The position numbers were made by a program, and so were the translations under genes. The notes beneath the pieces were generated by a model. It ran no database searches and had not been told where the DNA came from. It saw nothing but the letters and a program-made list of their open reading frames with translations. A stretch of DNA of 64,000 nt from Dryocola clanedunensis subsp. sulfonylureivorans (lineage in GTDB: Bacteria > Pseudomonadota > Gammaproteobacteria > Enterobacterales > Enterobacteriaceae): NCBI RefSeq assembly GCF_016756775.1, contig NZ_JAERMU010000006.1, positions 186,001 through 250,000 on the forward strand, given 5' to 3'. Positions 9,773 through 18,720 of this stretch are shown here, piece by piece (position 1 is the stretch's first letter; every line of letters starts with the position of its first letter).

Positions 9773-10555
9773 TTAACCACCATAAACATCAAAATCGAAG
9801 TACTTCTTCGCCAGCTTGTCGTAGGAACCATCTTTACGCATTTCAGCAAACGCTTTGTTCAGCGCCTGGCGCAGCTCGGTATCTTCTTTACGCAGGCCCA
9901 TGCCGGTCCCGACGCCAAACAGCTTGTTATCTTTAATGGACGGGCCACCAAACTGATAATCTTTGCCGACTGGTTGTTTCAGGAAGCCTTCGCTGGCCGC
10001 TACTTCGTCCTGGAAGGCCGCATCGATACGTCCCGCCGTCAGGTCAGCGTAAATAGAGTCCTGGCCCTGGTAGGAAACAATCTCGATGCCTTTTGGCGCC
10101 CAGTGCTCGTTACCGTAGGTTTCCTGAGTGGTGCCCTGCAGGACGCCCACGCGTTTACCCTTCAGGGAAGCGAGCGTTGGCTGAATAGGTGAACCTTTAG
10201 CCACGACGAGGCGGGAGTTTGCCGCATACAACTTGTCGGTAAAGGCGATTTCCTGCTGGCGTTTTTCTGTAATGGAAAGCGACGACATAATCACGTCGAT
10301 TTTTTTCGCTTTCAAAGAAGGGATCAGTGCATCTAATGGGTTCTCAACGAACGTACATTTGGTTTCGATGCGTTTGCAGAGTTCTTTGGCCAGATCGATA
10401 TCAAAGCCCACTAATTCACCCTGAGCGTTCTTGGATTCGAACGGGGCATAGGTGGGATCGGTACCGATACGCACATTTTTCGGAATGGCGGCGAATGCTG
10501 TGGAAACACTGGAGAATGCCAGCACCAGTGAAAGGGACAACACCAACTTTTTCAT
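9773..10555 (-). CDS. hisJ: Periplasmic histidine-binding protein HisJ
   Basis: This 260-residue precursor has a signal peptide ([22 protein letters not shown], cleavage after AFA) and a type II solute-binding fold ([20 protein letters not shown] near the mature N-terminus). It captures L-histidine and presents it to HisQMP. The ATG at 10555 has GAGGATAATT before it and gives the known length; an ATG 12 bp upstream is less likely. ArgT, its paralogue, lies just upstream. Confidence 0.97.
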   Translation of the reverse strand: MKKLVLSLSLVLAFSSVSTAFAAIPKNVRIGTDPTYAPFESKNAQGELVGFDIDLAKELCKRIETKCTFVENPLDALIPSLKAKKIDVIMSSLSITEKRQQEIAFTDKLYAANSRLVVAKGSPIQPTLASLKGKRVGVLQGTTQETYGNEHWAPKGIEIVSYQGQDSIYADLTAGRIDAAFQDEVAASEGFLKQPVGKDYQFGGPSIKDNKLFGVGTGMGLRKEDTELRQALNKAFAEMRKDGSYDKLAKKYFDFDVYGG

Positions 10556-10718
10556 AATTATCCTCATAGACTGTCTTTTAGCGCTAATGCCGGTTCATGG
10601 CTAATTAAGAAGGATAAAAGTGCACCAAAAAAGGGCAGCCAGCCTGGCCGCCATCTGCATTTTTATCCAGCCCGGTTAAGAATATATTCAAAACCGGGCC
10701 ACAGACTACGGGAAAACC

Positions 10719-11495
10719 TTAATCACCGTAAACATTAAAATCGAAGTACTTTTTGGCAAACTTGTCATAAGTCCCGTCTTTACGCATCTCTGCCAGGGCT
10801 TTGTCGAACGCCGCTTTCAGCTCAGTATCGCTTTTACGCATGCCGATCCCGGTACCATCACCAAAGTACTGTTTGTTCTTCACGGACGGACCAGCGAAGG
10901 CAAATGCTTTTCCGGCAGGCTGTTTGAGGAAGCCTTCGCTCGCGGCGACTTCATCCTGGAACGCTGCATCCAGACGGCCCGCAGCCAGATCAGAGTAAAT
11001 CAGATCCTGGTTAGCATAGGCGACAACATCGATGCCTTTCGGACGCCATTCAGCATTAGCAAACGCTTCCTGTGTGGAGCCTTGCAGAACGCCTACGTGC
11101 TTGCCTTTCAGTGAGTCCAGAGTTGGTTTAATGGGTGAACCAGTGCTCGCGATCAGGCGGGAGTCAGCCGCATAGAGTTTGTCGGAGAAAGCGATCTCCT
11201 GCTGGCGTTTCTCAGTAATAGACAGGGAGGAGATAATGGCGTCGATTTTTTTCGCTTTCAAAGAAGGGATCAGCGAGTCGAAGTCGCTGCCCACCCAGGT
11301 ACATTTGGTGTTAACGCGTTTGCACAGTTCGTTACCGAGGTCGATATCAAAACCGACAAACTGCCCTTTCGCATCTTTAGAAGAGAAGGGTGCATAGGTG
11401 GCGTCCGTACCAATACGAACGTTCTGCGGAATTGCTGCGTAAACGGTGCTGGTCAGACCGAGCAGCAAAGACAGAGCGAGAACCTGCTTCTTCAT
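10719..11495 (-). CDS. argT: Lysine/arginine/ornithine-binding protein ArgT
   Basis: This 258-residue periplasmic binding protein is strongly similar to the adjacent HisJ along its whole length, indicating an old tandem duplication. A signal peptide ends at VYA. It delivers basic amino acids to the HisQMP transporter. In Salmonella, argT is controlled by nitrogen through NtrC and sigma-54, and a matching -24/-12 element lies upstream here. The 163-bp argT-hisJ spacer holds a short GC-rich inverted repeat but no gene. Confidence 0.96.
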   Translation of the reverse strand: MKKQVLALSLLLGLTSTVYAAIPQNVRIGTDATYAPFSSKDAKGQFVGFDIDLGNELCKRVNTKCTWVGSDFDSLIPSLKAKKIDAIISSLSITEKRQQEIAFSDKLYAADSRLIASTGSPIKPTLDSLKGKHVGVLQGSTQEAFANAEWRPKGIDVVAYANQDLIYSDLAAGRLDAAFQDEVAASEGFLKQPAGKAFAFAGPSVKNKQYFGDGTGIGMRKSDTELKAAFDKALAEMRKDGTYDKFAKKYFDFNVYGD

Positions 11496-11562
11496 ACATA
11501 ACCCTCAAGTTGACTCTTATTATGGTGTCGTGTTGTGTGGTGTGGTGTAGCAGACGAGGAGT

Positions 11563-11578
11563 TGCACTTCTTGTGCCA
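11563..11578 (-). promoter_or_regulatory. Sigma-54 promoter of argT
   Basis: On the minus strand the sequence is TGGCACAAGAAGTGCA. The invariant GG and GC are exactly 10 bp apart, as required for RpoN promoters. It lies 68-83 bp before the argT ATG, agreeing with the known nitrogen-regulated argTr promoter of Salmonella. Confidence 0.75.
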
Positions 11579-11727
11579 CTTCTTTGTGCGTGAAAGAAAG
11601 TGCGCAATTTTATGTTAAAAAAACGTTGCAACTCTGTCGTCTGGTTGAAAGATAGCAGCTATGGCGATGGGACAAAACGTTTACGGAGTAAACGGCGGAC
11701 TAAATTGCAGAAAAGCGATCGGGGTTA

Positions 11728-11760
11728 CAAAATCGCCCCACATTGATGCAGGCGATTTTG
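11728..11760 (-). terminator. ubiX terminator
   Basis: A perfect 10-bp inverted repeat CAAAATCGCC/GGCGATTTTG with a 13-nt loop lies 26 bp past the ubiX stop. On the minus strand the stem ends in TTTTG, a short U-tract. Confidence 0.6.
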
Positions 11761-11785
11761 TGATGCACCGCGCTGGTGCAGTGAA

Positions 11786-12355
11786 TCAGGCTCCCTGCCA
11801 GCGCTGGAAGAGATCCTCGGGCAGCTCGATGTCAAACTGATCGATAACGCGGTTGACCGTCTGATTGATAACGTCATCCAGCGTCTGCGGGCGGTGGTAG
11901 AACGCGGGCACCGGCGGCATGATCATCGCGCCCAGTTCAGCGGCCTGGGTCATTAAGCGAAGATGCCCAAGGTGCAGAGGGGTTTCACGGACGCACAGCA
12001 CCAGCGGACGGCGCTCTTTGAGGACTACGTCGGCGGCGCGCGTCAGCAGACCGTCTGTATAGCTGTGAACGATGCCTGAAAGCGTTTTGATCGAGCAAGG
12101 CAGGACAACCATGCCTTGAGTCTTAAAAGAGCCTGAGGAGATGTTTGCGGCGATATCACGCGCATCATGAACGACATCGGCCAGCGCCTGAACGTCGCGC
12201 AGGGATAAATCCGTTTCTAAAGTGAGGGTCTGGCGGGCAGCGTTGCTCATGATGAGATGGGTTTCCACCTCAGGTATCTGTTGCAGCACCTGAAGCAGTC
12301 GCACTCCGTAGATTGCGCCGCTGGCACCTGAAATTCCAACAATTAACCGTTTCAT
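11786..12355 (-). CDS. ubiX: Flavin prenyltransferase UbiX
   Basis: This 189-residue enzyme is the E. coli length when started at the ATG at 12355 (MKRLIVGISGASGAIYG); the in-frame ATG 21 bp upstream is less likely. UbiX makes prenylated FMN for the UbiD decarboxylase of ubiquinone synthesis. The GASGAIYG FMN-binding loop and the SSGSF segment are present. In E. coli ubiX lies directly after purF; here a 3-kb accessory segment separates the two. Confidence 0.97.
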   Translation of the reverse strand: MKRLIVGISGASGAIYGVRLLQVLQQIPEVETHLIMSNAARQTLTLETDLSLRDVQALADVVHDARDIAANISSGSFKTQGMVVLPCSIKTLSGIVHSYTDGLLTRAADVVLKERRPLVLCVRETPLHLGHLRLMTQAAELGAMIMPPVPAFYHRPQTLDDVINQTVNRVIDQFDIELPEDLFQRWQGA

Positions 12356-12423
12356 GCGTTTGCCCATCAAGTTCATTTGGGCTGACTTTGCCGCATGTCT
12401 TGCTCGTCGTCAACTTCTACATA

Positions 12424-12495
12424 AATGATAGAAATGACAGGAATGATATAAATGATATAAATGATATAAATGATATAAATGATATAAATGATATA
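12424..12495. repeat. 9-bp tandem repeat array, unit AATGATATA
   Basis: Six perfect copies of AATGATATA run from 12442 to 12495, preceded by two degenerate copies (AATGATAGA, AATGACAGG). Each junction creates TGATATAAA, which resembles an extended -10 promoter element. The array lies 166-237 bp before the GH95 start and 69 bp past the ubiX start on the other side. Copy number may vary by slippage. Confidence 0.9.
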
Positions 12496-12660
12496 AATTA
12501 ATTTATCAGCAAAATATAATATCCATAAACCATTCACCATTAAATATAAATGTCCAAAAAAGCGTTCACAACAAAACGCCCCATCGTGTAGTTTATTCTC
12601 TTCCATTCATTTAAATATGCAACATTACTATTTCAACAATTAACTTAACTGAGGTTAACA

Positions 12661-15600
12661 ATGTTTAATTCAAACACATCAGACCCGAAAAACACGTTAA
12701 TATGGAATAATAAATCAGCTCTGTCATGGGAATCTGAGGCTTACCCCATTGGTAATGGACGTTTGGGTGCCATGCTTTTTTCGGATCCATTTATCGATAG
12801 AGTACAATTTAATGAAAATAGCCTATGGTCAGGAAAGAACAATTTTGATAGTCCGACGTATGACACTTCAGGTTCTCAATTCGGATCTTATAAAAACTTT
12901 GGAGATATTGAAGTTAACTTCTCTAACAGTCCAGAAGTGAAATATATCAATCCGCATGGTAGCATGTCCAGTAGCGAGGGGGTAGCCCAATCTATTGACA
13001 ATAACATAAGAACCAAATGGTGTATTGCCAACCCTGCCGACTCAGTTATTTGGCAAGTCAAATTACCTGAAATGAAATGTATTAACTCCTATACATTAAC
13101 CAGCGCAAATGATTGCCCAGAGCGGGATCCACGTCAATGGGTGTTAAGCGGTTCAAATGATGGAGTAACGTGGACGGAACTGGACCGACAAAATTTATCA
13201 GCACCATTTGAATCCCGTTATATGAGTAAAGTTTTTAGTTTTACAAACAATCTTTCCTGGCTCTACTATCGTCTGACATTTATCCCTATATCAGGCGTAA
13301 CACATTTCCAGATAGGAGAAATATCGCTAAGCGATACGCCGTTGACCAACAAAAGCATAGCCTGGCTTACTTCGCCGAGTGGGCATGCACAAGGCACAAC
13401 TACGTTTGGGGAGACCATCAATCAAACCTGCGATAACAATGATAAAACCAAATGGTGTGTGGAAACATCAAATACCCCTGTTGTCTGGCAGGTCCATTTG
13501 CAAGCAGCCACAGCATTAACAAGCTATGAATTAACCAGTGCCAATGACAGACCCGAACGAGATCCACGCCAATGGGTGTTAAGTGCATCCGTCGACGGTG
13601 ACAATTGGGAAACCCTGGATACCCAATTATTGAACGCTTCATTTGAACATCGTTATCAAACCAAAACTTTTGCTATCGATAATAAAAAGCAATGGTTTTA
13701 TTTCCGTTTGACGTTTTCTAATCCTCAAAATGCAACTCACTTCCAGGTCAGCGGAATTAATCTGATAAATGACAATTGGGATCTGGTTTCATCCGCAATT
13801 CCCATTTCAGAATATTGCCGCCAGATTGATATGGATAGCGGCATTCACAGCACTTACTTCGGAATTGGTTCGAGCCAGGTCAAGCGAGAAAGTTTTGCCA
13901 GCAGCGCTGACGATATTATTATTTTGCGCTATACCGCTAACACAAAAGGTCTGTTTAATGGAAAAATATCTTTAACTTCGGGACAAACAGCAAAAACCAG
14001 TACGCCCCAGCCAAACTGGCTACTATTTTCTGGTAGTCTGGAAAATGGATTATTGTACGCTGCTGGCATTTATGCAGCGTGTGAGGGTGGTGAAACTCGC
14101 TCCGAAAATAATCAATTGCTTTTTACGGATTGCGATGCAATAACACTCTTTGTCGATGCCAGAACAAACTATCTTGCTGACTATACTAAAGGGTGGCGCA
14201 GTCAACATAATCCCCAGGCTATTATGGAAGCTAACATACTTAAAGCCGAGGCCTTGAGTTATGACGCATTAAAGAGTCAGCATATAAAACAATTCTCGTC
14301 ATTGATGGCGCGAGTTTCAGTTGCCTGGGGTACAAGTGACGAAGCACTCATCGCTTTACCGACCGAAAAAAGATTATCTCTTTACGGGGTAACAAAAGCC
14401 GATCCAACACTTGAACAAACCCTCTTCAACTTTGGTCGTTATTTGCTCATCAGTGCCTCCCGCCCAGATGGATTACCAGCAAATTTGCAGGGATTATGGA
14501 ATAACTCTAATACGCCTGCCTGGGCAAGTGATTATCACAACAATATCAATATACAGATGAACTATTGGCTTGCTGAAGTCACGAATCTCTCCGAGTGTCA
14601 TCAACCGTTAATTGATTTCGTCGTTAACAATCTCGAGCCCTGTCGCCAGGCGACACAGAAACAGTTTGGCGCCAGCCAACCAGGCTGGACGGCAAGAACA
14701 TCACAGAATATTTTTGGCGGCAATGCCTGGGACTGGAACATGGTTGCGAGCGCCTGGTATATGCAACATCTGTGGGAGCACTTTGCCTTCACTCAGGATA
14801 AAACCTGGTTGGCAGAAACCGCCTATCCCATAATCAAAGAGGTATGCCAATTCTGGGAAAAACGACTAAAACGAAGAGCTGACGGTAAACTTGTCTCACC
14901 AAACGGTTGGTCTCCTGAACACGGACCTGTTGAGGATGGGGTTATGTACGATCAGCAAATAATTTGGGATTTATTCCAGAATTACATCGATGCTGAAAAT
15001 TGCCTGAACCTTGATTCAGCCTACCAAGACACCGTGAGAAGTTTGCAAAGCTCATTAGCTCCAAACCTCATAGGGTCCTGGAGTCAACTCCAGGAATGGC
15101 AGGAAGACAGAGACAGTGTTAACGATACGCATCGCCATACATCGCATCTCTTTGCTGTTTATCCTGGACGCCAAATTTCACCTGACACAAATAAAGCCTT
15201 TGCAGATGCTGCACTGGTATCCCTAAAAGCTCGCTGTAGTGAAAAGGACGGACAACCTTTCACCGCAGCCACTGTCGTCGGTGATAGCCGTCGTTCATGG
15301 ACATGGCCATGGCGCACAGCGCTATTCGCAAGATTGAAGGAGGGTGATCGAGCACTGATTATGCTTCAGGGGCTATTATCATATAACCTGCTGAGTAACC
15401 TTTTTGCCAACCATCCTCCTTTCCAGATTGACGGCAACTACGGAATAACAGCTGCGGTGAGTGAAATGCTGCTTCAGAGCCATCAAGGCGTCATTGAATT
15501 ACTCCCAGCCTTACCTGAAAACTGGCGAGCCAAAGGTTACTTTACCGGGCTTAGGGCTCGAGGTGGCTATACAGTAAGCTGCCAATGGGTCAGTGGCAAA

Positions 15601-15696
15601 GTGACAGAATACTCCATTGTGGCGGATAGCGGTGTCAAAGGAAGCAGTGTGACACTGATGGTCAACGGTGAGAGAAAAATAATAATACCGAACTGA
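12661..15696 (+). CDS. GH95-like glycosidase with nested discoidin-like domains
   Basis: This 1011-residue protein of the alpha-L-fucosidase/galactosidase family GH95 has no signal peptide. The N-terminal GH95 beta domain starts at residues 29-58 (PIGNGRLGAMLF, FNENSLWSG). It is interrupted by two tandem F5/8C (discoidin)-like modules, about 94-225 and 232-370, sharing TSANDxPERDPRQWVLS. The beta domain resumes at EYCRQIDMDSG near 384. The catalytic barrel keeps the residues known from GH95 AfcA by alignment: Asn628 and Asn630 (NNINIQMNYW), Glu753 (WSPEHGP) as likely acid, and Asp924 (FQIDGNYG). A GAGG ribosome site precedes the ATG. The gene is AT-richer than its neighbours and sits alone between ubiX and purF, so transfer is likely. 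The substrate is unknown. Confidence 0.85.
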   Translation: MFNSNTSDPKNTLIWNNKSALSWESEAYPIGNGRLGAMLFSDPFIDRVQFNENSLWSGKNNFDSPTYDTSGSQFGSYKNFGDIEVNFSNSPEVKYINPHGSMSSSEGVAQSIDNNIRTKWCIANPADSVIWQVKLPEMKCINSYTLTSANDCPERDPRQWVLSGSNDGVTWTELDRQNLSAPFESRYMSKVFSFTNNLSWLYYRLTFIPISGVTHFQIGEISLSDTPLTNKSIAWLTSPSGHAQGTTTFGETINQTCDNNDKTKWCVETSNTPVVWQVHLQAATALTSYELTSANDRPERDPRQWVLSASVDGDNWETLDTQLLNASFEHRYQTKTFAIDNKKQWFYFRLTFSNPQNATHFQVSGINLINDNWDLVSSAIPISEYCRQIDMDSGIHSTYFGIGSSQVKRESFASSADDIIILRYTANTKGLFNGKISLTSGQTAKTSTPQPNWLLFSGSLENGLLYAAGIYAACEGGETRSENNQLLFTDCDAITLFVDARTNYLADYTKGWRSQHNPQAIMEANILKAEALSYDALKSQHIKQFSSLMARVSVAWGTSDEALIALPTEKRLSLYGVTKADPTLEQTLFNFGRYLLISASRPDGLPANLQGLWNNSNTPAWASDYHNNINIQMNYWLAEVTNLSECHQPLIDFVVNNLEPCRQATQKQFGASQPGWTARTSQNIFGGNAWDWNMVASAWYMQHLWEHFAFTQDKTWLAETAYPIIKEVCQFWEKRLKRRADGKLVSPNGWSPEHGPVEDGVMYDQQIIWDLFQNYIDAENCLNLDSAYQDTVRSLQSSLAPNLIGSWSQLQEWQEDRDSVNDTHRHTSHLFAVYPGRQISPDTNKAFADAALVSLKARCSEKDGQPFTAATVVGDSRRSWTWPWRTALFARLKEGDRALIMLQGLLSYNLLSNLFANHPPFQIDGNYGITAAVSEMLLQSHQGVIELLPALPENWRAKGYFTGLRARGGYTVSCQWVSGKVTEYSIVADSGVKGSSVTLMVNGERKIIIPN

Positions 15697-15705
15697 TCAG
15701 TCTTG

Positions 15706-15729
15706 TTGAGCCGGGTATCCCCGGCTCAA
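15706..15729. terminator. Hairpin between GH95 gene and purF
   Basis: A perfect 10-bp stem TTGAGCCGGG/CCCGGCTCAA with a 4-nt TATC loop lies between the convergent genes. No long T-run follows on either strand, so efficiency is uncertain. Confidence 0.55.
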
Positions 15730-15735
15730 TTAGAA

Positions 15736-17253
15736 TCACCCTTCGTTGTGCATCTCTAAGTTTTCCACTTCGTTCTGACGCAGCAGCGCTTTCGAGTCGT
15801 CATTACGTAAGGATTCGAGATACTCAAGGTATTGCTGGTCAACGTCTTTGGTGACGTACACGCCGTTGAAAACGGAGCACTCAAACTGGGTGATGTCCGG
15901 ATTTTCCACGCGCACCGCTTCAATCAGATCGTTCAGATCCTGGAAGATAAGTCCGTCCGCGCCGATTATCTGGCGGATTTCATCGACTTCACGACCATGG
16001 GCAATCAGCTCGTTGGCGCTTGGCATATCGATACCGTAAACGTTCGGGAAACGAATTTCCGGTGCCGCAGAGGCCAGATAGACCTTCTTCGCACCCGCTT
16101 CGCGAGCCATCTCGATAATTTGCTCGGAGGTCGTCCCACGCACGATAGAGTCATCCACCAGCAGCACGTTCTTATCGCGGAACTCAGCGCGGTTAGCGTT
16201 CAGTTTACGACGCACCGACTTACGACGCAGGTGCTGGCCTGGCATGATAAACGTGCGGCCAACGTAGCGGTTTTTCACGAAGCCCTGGCGATACGGCTTG
16301 TCGAGAATACGGGCGATTTCCAGCGCGATATCGCAGGAGGTTTCCGGGATCGGAATCACCACGTCGATATCCAGGTCTTCCCATTCGCGGGCAATTTTTT
16401 CACCGAGTTTTTTCCCCATCTCAACGCGAGCGCTGTAGACGGAGATTTTATCGATGAAAGAGTCCGGACGCGCAAAATAAACGTACTCGAACAGGCACGG
16501 GTTGCTGGTGGGATTATCCGCACACTGGCGGGTAAACAGCTGGCCCTTTTCGGTGATATACACCGCTTCGCCCGGGGCAATATCACGCAGGAACTCGAAG
16601 CCGAGGGTATCAAGCGCCACGCTCTCGGAAGCAACCATATATTCGGTGCGCCCGTCGCCCAGTTCGCGTTTGCCCATCACCAGCGGACGGATGCCGTTTG
16701 GATCGCGAAACGCGACCATGCCGTGGCCGATAATCATTGCCACACAGGCGTAGGCGCCGCGGATCTGACGGTTCGTCGCCGCCACGGCAGCAAAAATGTT
16801 ATCGGCTTCCAGCGGATAATTACGGAAGTTATCCAGCTCGCTGGCAAAGATATTGAGCAGAATTTCAGAATCTGAGGTGGTGTTAATGTGACGGCGTTTC
16901 TCTTCGAACAGCTTTTTGCGCAGTTCGTGGGCGTTGGTCAGATTACCGTTGTGCGCCAGAGTAATACCGTACGGGGAGTTAACATAGAACGGCTGTGCTT
17001 CGGAGGCGCTGGAGCTGCCAGCGGTCGGATAGCGGACATGGCCAATACCCATGTTGCCCTGCATACGTTGCATGTGGCGGGCTTCAAATACATCACTCAC
17101 CAGGCCGTTCGCTTTACGCAGACGGAAGCAGTTTAAAGCATCAATGGTGACGATGCCTGCGGCATCCTGGCCACGGTGCTGAAGCACCGTTAACGCGTCA
17201 TAAATCGACTGGTTGACCGGCATAAAACCGGCGATACCGACAATACCGCACAT
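15736..17253 (-). CDS. purF: Amidophosphoribosyltransferase PurF
   Basis: This 505-residue enzyme is the E. coli length. It catalyses the first step of purine synthesis, PRPP plus glutamine to phosphoribosylamine. The N-terminal nucleophile is Cys2 (MCGIVGIAG), exposed after Met removal, and the glutaminase domain contains [11 protein letters not shown]. The PRPP loop is [13 protein letters not shown] at about 360-375. It is the second gene of the cvpA-purF operon, 34 bp after cvpA, and is expected to be repressed by PurR. Confidence 0.99.
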   Translation of the reverse strand: MCGIVGIAGFMPVNQSIYDALTVLQHRGQDAAGIVTIDALNCFRLRKANGLVSDVFEARHMQRMQGNMGIGHVRYPTAGSSSASEAQPFYVNSPYGITLAHNGNLTNAHELRKKLFEEKRRHINTTSDSEILLNIFASELDNFRNYPLEADNIFAAVAATNRQIRGAYACVAMIIGHGMVAFRDPNGIRPLVMGKRELGDGRTEYMVASESVALDTLGFEFLRDIAPGEAVYITEKGQLFTRQCADNPTSNPCLFEYVYFARPDSFIDKISVYSARVEMGKKLGEKIAREWEDLDIDVVIPIPETSCDIALEIARILDKPYRQGFVKNRYVGRTFIMPGQHLRRKSVRRKLNANRAEFRDKNVLLVDDSIVRGTTSEQIIEMAREAGAKKVYLASAAPEIRFPNVYGIDMPSANELIAHGREVDEIRQIIGADGLIFQDLNDLIEAVRVENPDITQFECSVFNGVYVTKDVDQQYLEYLESLRNDDSKALLRQNEVENLEMHNEG

Positions 17254-17287
17254 GTTGTCTTTTCCTCATTAAGCCACACCCCCCACC

Positions 17288-17776
17288 TTATGGCCGGGGC
17301 AAGAAACTTGACGAGCTTTGCAGATAGTCAAAGAACCATCTGATGATGAAACTGAATTGTGGGATAAGCTGCGACTTTTGCCAGTCTTCGCTCTTTGAAA
17401 AGCCGGTGAAGGTATCAAGAAAAAACAGAATGGCGGCGACAATCAGGGCACCACGCAGAGCGCCAAAACAGATCCCCAACACCCTGTCTGTACCCGACAG
17501 GCCGGTTTTCTCTACCAGCGCGCCAATCACATAATTGACAATCGCGCCGACGATGAGCGTCGCGATAAACAGTATCGCGATAGCAATCCCATTACGTACC
17601 AGTTCGTCTTCAAAGCCAGTGAACCAGACCGAAAGGTAAGTGTAGTAGTGACTGGCAACAAAGAAGGCTACCCCCCATGTCACCAGCGATAACGCTTCGC
17701 GGACGAAGCCACGAATCACACTAATCAGAGCCGAAAAGCCGATAACAGCAATAATGGCGTAATCAATCCATACCAT
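17288..17776 (-). CDS. cvpA: Colicin V production protein CvpA
   Basis: This 162-residue inner-membrane protein has four predicted helices and a C-terminal FFDYLQSSSSFLPRP tail. The family is needed for colicin V production in E. coli and affects envelope homeostasis; its molecular activity is unknown. The ATG at 17776 (MVWIDYAIIA) matches E. coli, while an upstream in-frame ATG at 17794 would add six unconserved residues. It is the first gene of cvpA-purF, behind a PurR box. Confidence 0.96.
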   Translation of the reverse strand: MVWIDYAIIAVIGFSALISVIRGFVREALSLVTWGVAFFVASHYYTYLSVWFTGFEDELVRNGIAIAILFIATLIVGAIVNYVIGALVEKTGLSGTDRVLGICFGALRGALIVAAILFFLDTFTGFSKSEDWQKSQLIPQFSFIIRWFFDYLQSSSSFLPRP

Positions 17777-17834
17777 GCGCAAATCTCGCGTCAAATGGCC
17801 CTGTCGTCCAGTTCGGGGCGCATTCTAACAGAAA

Positions 17835-17850
17835 AAGAAAACGTTTGCGT
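17835..17850 (-). promoter_or_regulatory. PurR box of cvpA-purF
   Basis: Minus-strand ACGCAAACGTTTTCTT fits the PurR consensus ACGCAAACGTTTTCNT. It lies 59-74 bp upstream of cvpA, as in E. coli. Confidence 0.85.
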
Positions 17851-17879
17851 AGGGATTTCCTTCCCCCGCGTAAATAAAT

Positions 17880-17909
17880 AATGGCGTTGAAAAAGTCATC
17901 AACGCCATT
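17880..17909 (-). terminator. dedD terminator
   Basis: A perfect 11-bp stem AATGGCGTTGA/TCAACGCCATT with an 8-nt loop lies 92 bp past dedD. On the minus strand it is followed by an AT-rich tract (ATTTATTTA). It separates dedD from the cvpA promoter. Confidence 0.55.
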
Positions 17910-17947
17910 GGAGTTTTGCCTCGCAGCCGCCCGTTTGAGCCCGTATC

Positions 17948-17978
17948 GTAGGGTGGATAAGCGCCAGCGCCATCCACC
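17948..17978. repeat. REP element downstream of dedD
   Basis: A single REP unit, GTAGGGTGGATAAGCGCC...GCCATCCACC, an imperfect palindrome of the same family as the others in this window. Confidence 0.75.
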
Positions 17979-18000
17979 ACCAGGCTCGTTCACGGCGTGC

Positions 18001-18720
18001 TTAACGAACCGAGTAGTTCATCACCACGCCTTTCAGCCCGGAGATCGAATTCAGCTCGCCAAGCGAGGACTTCAGCTTGTCTTTCGACGCATCCGGCCCG
18101 ACCAGAATACGGGTAATTTTACCCGCCACAGGCGTTGACGGAGAGGTGTAAACCCGGAATCCGGCGCTACGCAGTTTACCAACGATTTCATTCACTTTGT
18201 CGGCATTTTTGAGCGCACCAAGCTGCACGACATAGGCTTTGCCGGTCGGTGCCGCTGGCTGGTCGTCCTGTTTAGCTGGTTTGTCTGTCTTCGGCGGTTG
18301 CTCACTGCCCATCGACAGCCGCTCTTCGGTTTGATCGACCGCCGGCTTGCTTTGTGGCTTAGGCTTTGGCTTTTCAGCTACGGGTTTTGGCTGCGGTGGT
18401 TTCTCACGGGTGACGGGCACTTCGTCAATATCCGCACCAGCTTCACCCGGTAGCGTCGCCGTCTCAAGCCCTGGGGCAAAAGCGTTACCCGCCCTGACCT
18501 CTTCTGCGGCCCCTTCCGGCGGCTGCGAAGGCAGTGCCTGGGTCGCTGCAGGCAGCATGTCCGGCTCGTCCGTGTCCCCTGGTTTTGGCACCAGAGGGAT
18601 GGCAGCAAACTCATCCTGATAATGTTTTTTCTGCCCGTCGAGCAGGCCCGGAAGAATAATCACTCCCATTGCGACCAGAATAATGGTCCCGACTAATCGG
18701 TTTTGAAACTTACTCGCCAC
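18001..18720 (-). CDS. dedD: Cell division protein DedD (SPOR domain)
   Basis: This 239-residue bitopic membrane protein has one helix near residues 8-28 (LVGTIILVAMGVIILPGLL), a long Pro/Lys/Glu-rich periplasmic linker and a C-terminal SPOR domain of about 80 residues (KAYVVQLGALKNADKVNEIV). SPOR domains bind denuded septal peptidoglycan, and DedD promotes septal wall synthesis with FtsN. It is about 19 residues longer than E. coli DedD, the extra length being in the linker. Its start overlaps the folC end by 11 bp. Confidence 0.96.
   Translation of the reverse strand: MASKFQNRLVGTIILVAMGVIILPGLLDGQKKHYQDEFAAIPLVPKPGDTDEPDMLPAATQALPSQPPEGAAEEVRAGNAFAPGLETATLPGEAGADIDEVPVTREKPPQPKPVAEKPKPKPQSKPAVDQTEERLSMGSEQPPKTDKPAKQDDQPAAPTGKAYVVQLGALKNADKVNEIVGKLRSAGFRVYTSPSTPVAGKITRILVGPDASKDKLKSSLGELNSISGLKGVVMNYSVR

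Noticed and set aside
11590-11615. NtrC binding sites upstream of the argT sigma-54 promoter
   Set aside because: The GTGCG...GTGCGCA pattern is too degenerate to call by eye, although NtrC control is expected.
12424-12495. A CRISPR array
   Set aside because: Units of 9 bp are contiguous with no spacers, and no cas genes are present anywhere in the window.
12373-12606. Minus-strand frame rich in Ile-Ile-Tyr repeats, and a plus-strand frame ending in Asn-Asp-Ile repeats
   Set aside because: Both are produced by translating the 9-bp tandem array, whose length is a multiple of three; neither has a ribosome site or family resemblance.
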